This document shows positions 13,524-16,776 of a stretch of DNA of 16,776 bases, one piece after another. Below the pieces are notes generated by a model. That model did no database searches. It had not been told where the DNA came from and worked only from the letters and a program-made list of their open reading frames with translations. Position 1 is the first letter of the stretch. The number at the start of each line of letters is the position of its first letter. The stretch covers positions 1-16,776 of the forward strand of contig CAQCFX010000037.1 of assembly GCA_948766235.1 (NCBI GenBank). Direction: 5' to 3'. The DNA comes from an uncultured Oscillospiraceae bacterium (GTDB lineage Bacteria; Bacillota; Clostridia; Oscillospirales; Oscillospiraceae). A program made the position numbers and the translations under genes.

Positions 13524-15617
13524 CTATACCTGCCGCTTTTCCGTGCGCAGCACAATGTCCTCCCGCTCCACCGCCAGGCACAGGGTGTCCCCCCGGGTAA
13601 GCTGCTCGGACAAGAGCAGGTCGGCGGCGGGCTCCTCCACCCGCCGGCGCACCGCCCGGCGGATGGGGCGGGCCCCCTGCTCCCGCTCGCTGCCCGGGTC
13701 GGCCAGCAGGGACACCGCCTCCCATTTGGCGTCCAAATCCACCCCCAGCTCGGACAGGCGGCCCCGCACGCCCCCCAGCAGGCGCAGGGCGATGCGCTCC
13801 AAATCCCGGCGCTCCAAGCGGTCGAACAAAATTACCTCGTCCAGGCGGTTGAGAAACTCCGGCTTGAACCGGCCGCGCAGCTCGGCCATGACCTCCTCCC
13901 GGCGCTTATCGTCAGACGCGCCTCCGGCAAAGCCCAGGGGCGGCGACTTGCTCACCATCTTCCGCCCGCCGATGTTGGAGGTCATCACCACCACGGTGTT
14001 GCGGAAGTCCGCCTTTCTTCCCTGGCCGTCGGTGAGCTGGCCGTCCTCCATCACCTGAAGCAGAATATTCTGCAAATCGTCGTGGGCTTTTTCCAGCTCG
14101 TCGAACAGCACCACCGACCAGGGGCGGCGGCGCACCTGCTCGGTAAGCTGACCCCCCTCCTCGTGGCCCACATAGCCGGGGGGCGAGCCCACCAGCCGGG
14201 AGGCGGCGTGCTTTTCCATATACTCGGACATATCAAAACGAATCAGCGCGTCCTCGCTGCCAAACAGCGCCGCCGCCAGCGCCCGGCACAGCTCCGTCTT
14301 GCCCACCCCGGTGGGACCCATAAACAGGAACACGCCGATGGGACGGTTGGGCTCCTTCAGGCCCACCCGGCTGCGGCGGATGGCCGCGGCCACGGCGGAC
14401 ACCGCCTTGTCCTGCCCCACCACCCGGCGGTGCAGCTCCCCCTCCAGCTCCAGCAGGCGGCGCGCCTCTCCCTTGGTGATGGACTCCAGGGGAATGCCCG
14501 TCCACTGCTCCACCACCGCCGCGATCTCCTCCCGCCCCAGCTCGCGGGCGGTCCCGCCCTTCTGGCGGGTCTGCTTGCGGTCCAGCTCCCGGCGGAAATC
14601 CGCCTCCGCGTCCCGGAGCACCGCCGCCCGCTCGAAGTCCTGGGCGGCGATGGCCTGGGCCTTCTCTCTGGCCGCCCGCTCCGCCCGGTCGGACAGCGCC
14701 CGCAGGCTGATGGGCACTTCCTCCTCCACCCGCATCCGGGCCGCCCCCTCGTCGATGAGGTCAATGGCCTTGTCGGGCAGAAAGCGGTCGGGGAGATAGC
14801 GCTGGCTCAGCTCCACCGCCGCGTCGATGGCGGCGTCGGAAATGGTCAGGCCGTGGTGCTCCTCATACCGGCGGCGCAGCCCCCGGAGAATGGCCTTGGC
14901 CTGGTCCGGCGTGGGCTCCTCCACCCGCACGGGCTGGAAGCGCCGCTCCAGCGCCGCGTCCTTTTCAATATACTTGCGGTACTCCTCCAGCGTGGTGGCG
15001 CCCACCACCTGGATTTCCCCCCGGCTCAGGGCGGGCTTGAGGATATTGGCCGCGTCGATGGCCCCCTCGGCAGAGCCCGCCCCCACAATATTGTGCAGCT
15101 CGTCCAGAAACAGAATCACGTTGCCCGCCCGGCGCACCTCGGAGAGCACCTGGTTCACCCGCTCCTCAAACTCGCCCCGGTACTTGGTGCCCGCCACCAT
15201 GGACACCAGGTCCAGGCTCAAAAGCCGCTTGCCCCGCAGGGGCTCGGGCACCGCCCCGGACGCCATGCGAAGGGCCAGCCCCTCCGCCACCGCCGTCTTG
15301 CCCACCCCCGGCTCGCCGATGAGGGCGGGGTTGTTTTTTGTGCGCCGGGCCAGAATCTGAATCACCCGGCCTACCTCCCGCTCCCGGCCCACCAGGGGGT
15401 CCAGGGCGCCCAGGGCCGCCATCCGGGTCAGGTCCCGGCTGAACCGGTCGGTCAGCCGGGTGTCCGCCCCCTCCCGCGTGCGGGGCCGCTCCTCCCGGTA
15501 AAGGGCCTGGTGGTCGCCGCCTGCCCGTCCCGCCGCGTCCCGCGGGGGCTGCTTTTTGTCCCAATCCATCATAAAAAAACCTCTCAACCGTTGAAAAAAT
15601 CTAAGCCGTTCCATCAT
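13524..15617 (-). CDS. Clp ATPase (ClpC/ClpE-like) lacking N-terminal repeats
   Basis: This 697-residue protein is a two-ring AAA+ unfoldase. Ring 1 has Walker A GEPGVGKT (101-108) and Walker B VILFLDELHN (167-176). A short middle part with a UVR-like motif (about 323-346) follows. Ring 2 has Walker A GPTGVGKT (434-441), Walker B VVLFDELEKAH (502-512), sensor TSNIGG (546-551) and the Arg-finger region FLNRLDE. LGF at 561-563 fits the loop that docks on ClpP. ClpC is about 810 residues with two Clp-N repeats; here only ~75 mostly charged residues precede ring 1, so adaptors that bind the N-domain cannot be used in the usual way. The ATG at 15617 (AGGAG 7 bases upstream) is taken. An ATG pair at 15572/15569 with GAGAGG upstream is an equally good start and removes a short basic/aromatic extension. 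Confidence 0.93.
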   Translation of the reverse strand: MMERLRFFQRLRGFFMMDWDKKQPPRDAAGRAGGDHQALYREERPRTREGADTRLTDRFSRDLTRMAALGALDPLVGREREVGRVIQILARRTKNNPALIGEPGVGKTAVAEGLALRMASGAVPEPLRGKRLLSLDLVSMVAGTKYRGEFEERVNQVLSEVRRAGNVILFLDELHNIVGAGSAEGAIDAANILKPALSRGEIQVVGATTLEEYRKYIEKDAALERRFQPVRVEEPTPDQAKAILRGLRRRYEEHHGLTISDAAIDAAVELSQRYLPDRFLPDKAIDLIDEGAARMRVEEEVPISLRALSDRAERAAREKAQAIAAQDFERAAVLRDAEADFRRELDRKQTRQKGGTARELGREEIAAVVEQWTGIPLESITKGEARRLLELEGELHRRVVGQDKAVSAVAAAIRRSRVGLKEPNRPIGVFLFMGPTGVGKTELCRALAAALFGSEDALIRFDMSEYMEKHAASRLVGSPPGYVGHEEGGQLTEQVRRRPWSVVLFDELEKAHDDLQNILLQVMEDGQLTDGQGRKADFRNTVVVMTSNIGGRKMVSKSPPLGFAGGASDDKRREEVMAELRGRFKPEFLNRLDEVILFDRLERRDLERIALRLLGGVRGRLSELGVDLDAKWEAVSLLADPGSEREQGARPIRRAVRRRVEEPAADLLLSEQLTRGDTLCLAVEREDIVLRTEKRQV

Positions 15618-15673
15618 ATTCCAGCTCCTGTCATCCTATCTTTCTTTGGAGAGGATGGGAATTTTTAGCGGGA

Positions 15674-15702
15674 ATTATACCTGTTTCCCGGTCAAAATTT
15701 CA
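15674..15702 (-). promoter_or_regulatory. Candidate promoter of the Clp gene
   Basis: On the minus strand a perfect TATAAT (15679-15674) stands 57 bases before the first possible start codon. The -35 at 17-base spacing, TGAAAT, is weak. Confidence 0.5.
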
Positions 15703-15704
15703 TA

Positions 15705-15732
15705 TTGCAATTTCTCAGAGATATGATACAAT
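15705..15732 (+). promoter_or_regulatory. Promoter of the ferredoxin gene
   Basis: TTGCAA (15705-15710), 16 bases, then TACAAT (15727-15732). It runs divergent from the Clp promoter, sharing the same ~160-base spacer. Confidence 0.65.
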
Positions 15733-15778
15733 AGGAAACGGTTCAAAACACACTACTGTATTTGGAGGTGTATGTTAC

Positions 15779-15949
15779 ATGGCACGCGTGATCAACGACA
15801 CTTGCGTCTCCTGCGGCGCTTGCGAAAGCTCCTGCCCCGTGGGCGCGATTTCCATGGGCGACGACCATATGGTCATCGACGCCGGCGCCTGCATCGACTG
15901 CGGCGCCTGCGAGGGCACCTGCCCCATGGGCGCGATCTCCGCTGAGTAA
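15779..15949 (+). CDS. 2[4Fe-4S] clostridial-type ferredoxin
   Basis: This 56-residue electron carrier has two complete cluster motifs: C9-x2-C12-x2-C15-x3-C19-Pro and C38-x2-C41-x2-C44-x3-C48-Pro. Each motif donates three Cys to one cluster and one to the other. The two halves are near-repeats (CVSCGACESSCPVGAIS and CIDCGACEGTCPMGAIS), as in the classical clostridial ferredoxins that serve pyruvate:ferredoxin oxidoreductase, hydrogenase, Bcd-Etf and Rnf. A GGAGG site at 15764-15768 precedes the ATG by 10 bases. The gene has its own promoter and a strong terminator, so it is a single-gene, probably highly expressed unit. A ferredoxin also fits as electron donor to the HgdC-type activase at the left end. 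Confidence 0.95.
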   Translation: MARVINDTCVSCGACESSCPVGAISMGDDHMVIDAGACIDCGACEGTCPMGAISAE

Positions 15950-15962
15950 CGAAGGCGAAGCC

Positions 15963-16008
15963 AGCTCCCCGCTCTCCTTGTTTTGGAGAGCGGGGAGCTT
16001 TCCTTTTT
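15963..16008 (+). terminator. Strong terminator of the ferredoxin gene
   Basis: A perfect 15-bp stem (15963-15977/15985-15999) with a 7-base loop is followed by TTCCTTTTTT. It starts 13 bases after the ferredoxin stop. Confidence 0.92.
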
Positions 16009-16113
16009 TCCATGGACAAGTCGTTTCTTTCCCGTCGTCTCCTTCGTCATTGTGCCAAATCCCTCGTTTACTTTTCCCGTTTCTTCGCCAAGCCATTGGT
16101 GAAAACGCTGATT

Positions 16114-16131
16114 TTGTGTAAAATTTAACAT
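16114..16131. promoter_or_regulatory. Possible Rex (redox) operator upstream of pckA
   Basis: TTGTGTAAAATTTAACAT matches 11 of 14 fixed bases of the Rex site TTGTTAAnnnnTTAACAA. It lies just upstream of the pckA promoter. Rex is the NADH/NAD sensor of many Firmicutes; no rex gene is in this window. Confidence 0.3.
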
Positions 16132-16148
16132 AGTGGCAGAAATAGTCA

Positions 16149-16177
16149 TGGAAATGCAGGCAAATCTGTGATATACT
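16149..16177 (+). promoter_or_regulatory. Extended -10 promoter of pckA
   Basis: TGATATACT (16169-16177) is an extended -10 element. TGGAAA stands at the -35 place with 17-base spacing. It leaves a leader of about 100 bases, with a CCCGG-AAA-CCGGG hairpin before the ribosome binding site. Confidence 0.55.
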
Positions 16178-16285
16178 GCGGAATCGGTGGGGGATGGCTT
16201 CCCCTGCCGCTATCGTTGGCCCGCGCCCTCCACCCCGGAAACCGGGCGCTGCAAGCATACTTTATTCTTGAGGAGGAAAACATCT

Positions 16286-16776
16286 ATGGAAACCTATGGT
16301 CTGGAAAAGTACGGCATCACCGGCATCAAAGAAATCGTATACAACCCCACTTATGAGCAGCTTTTTGAGGCGGAGATGGACCCCAGCCTGGAGGGCTTTG
16401 AGAAGGGGCAGATGACTGAGCTGGGCGCCGTCAACGTGATGACCGGCATCTACACGGGCCGCTCCCCCAAGGACAAATTCATCGTGATGGACGAGAACTC
16501 CAAGGACACCGTGTGGTGGACTTCCGACGAGTTCAAAAACGACAACAAGCCCGCCTCTCAGGAGGCCTGGGAGGCCTGCAAGGCCCTGGCCATCAAGGAG
16601 CTGTCCAACAAGAAGCTCTACGTGATGGACGTGTTCTGCGGCACCAACAAGGACACCCGCATGGCCATCCGCTTCATTATGGAGGTGGCGTGGCAGGCCC
16701 ACTTCGTTAAGAATATGTTCATCGCCCCCACCGAGGAGGAGCTGAAGAACTTCAAGCCCGACTTCATCTCCTACAA
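16286..16776 (+). CDS. pckA: Phosphoenolpyruvate carboxykinase (ATP), 3' end outside window
   Basis: The first 163 residues are visible and open to the window end; the whole enzyme is usually about 530 residues. It interconverts oxaloacetate + ATP and phosphoenolpyruvate + CO2 + ADP. The N-terminal part shows YGITGIKEIVYNPTYEQLFE, then TGIYTGRSPKDKF (53-65), where the Arg binds oxaloacetate, and KLYVMDVFCGTN with HFVKNMFIAPTEEEL near the visible end. These are typical of the ATP-type bacterial enzyme. GAGGAGG (16270-16276) lies 9 bases before the ATG. In fermenting anaerobes it often runs toward oxaloacetate to save ATP. Confidence 0.94.
   Translation, partial: METYGLEKYGITGIKEIVYNPTYEQLFEAEMDPSLEGFEKGQMTELGAVNVMTGIYTGRSPKDKFIVMDENSKDTVWWTSDEFKNDNKPASQEAWEACKALAIKELSNKKLYVMDVFCGTNKDTRMAIRFIMEVAWQAHFVKNMFIAPTEEELKNFKPDFISY

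Noticed and set aside
14082..15668. A 528-residue plus-strand ORF opposite the Clp gene
   Set aside because: It is a His/Gln/Pro-rich antisense shadow of a confidently identified AAA+ gene in high-GC DNA.
15690..15710. CtsR operator before the Clp gene
   Set aside because: GGTCAAA occurs once, but the second heptad expected for the CtsR tandem site is absent.

Overview
The window looks like chromosome of a high-GC Clostridia member, most likely a gut Oscillospiraceae/Flavonifractor-type anaerobe. This is inferred from the GC-rich third codon positions, strong AGGAGG-type ribosome binding sites, AT-rich sigma-A promoters, a clostridial 2[4Fe-4S] ferredoxin, and a large acyl-CoA-dehydratase-activase-like protein. 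No rRNA, canonical tRNA, CRISPR array, phage gene or transposase gene is visible.

Left part, plus strand (1-5437). The 3' part of a BadF/HgdC-type activase with a DUF2229 region is followed by a GNAT acetyltransferase and then a separate HgdB-like 2-hydroxyacyl-CoA dehydratase-type subunit. The two Fe-S pieces look like halves of a protein that is usually one ~1400-residue chain, with the GNAT gene between them. A DIP1984-family gene comes next. Fourteen bases after its stop lies a stretch that folds with tRNA geometry (8-bp acceptor-like stem, D-like arm, 7-base anticodon-like loop, long variable hairpin, canonical T arm) but lacks U33 and the D-loop GG, followed by three more hairpins. Then comes a truncated duplicate of the 5' end of a GNAT gene joined to a run of four hairpins, the intact GNAT gene, and a strong terminator.

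Middle, mostly minus strand (5459-10251). A small plus-strand ORF that seems to use ACG as start is followed by minus-strand units: uridine phosphorylase; a lipoprotein plus a four-helix membrane protein; a DUF2975 membrane protein plus a small XRE regulator; and a sirtuin coupled by an ATGA overlap to a CPBP membrane protease. Several of these units are packed so tightly that the terminator of one overlaps the promoter of the next.

Right part (10266-16776). A minus-strand operon argG-argH-PAS makes arginine from citrulline and carries a PAS sensor protein as its last gene. Next is a ClpC/ClpE-like unfoldase that lacks the usual N-terminal repeats. Divergent from it, on the plus strand, are a 56-residue ferredoxin with its own promoter and terminator, and the start of pckA (ATP-type PEP carboxykinase), which runs off the window.

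The most interesting part is 4316-4844: a non-canonical tRNA-like RNA next to a DIP1984 gene, and a hairpin cluster that breaks a duplicated GNAT gene.
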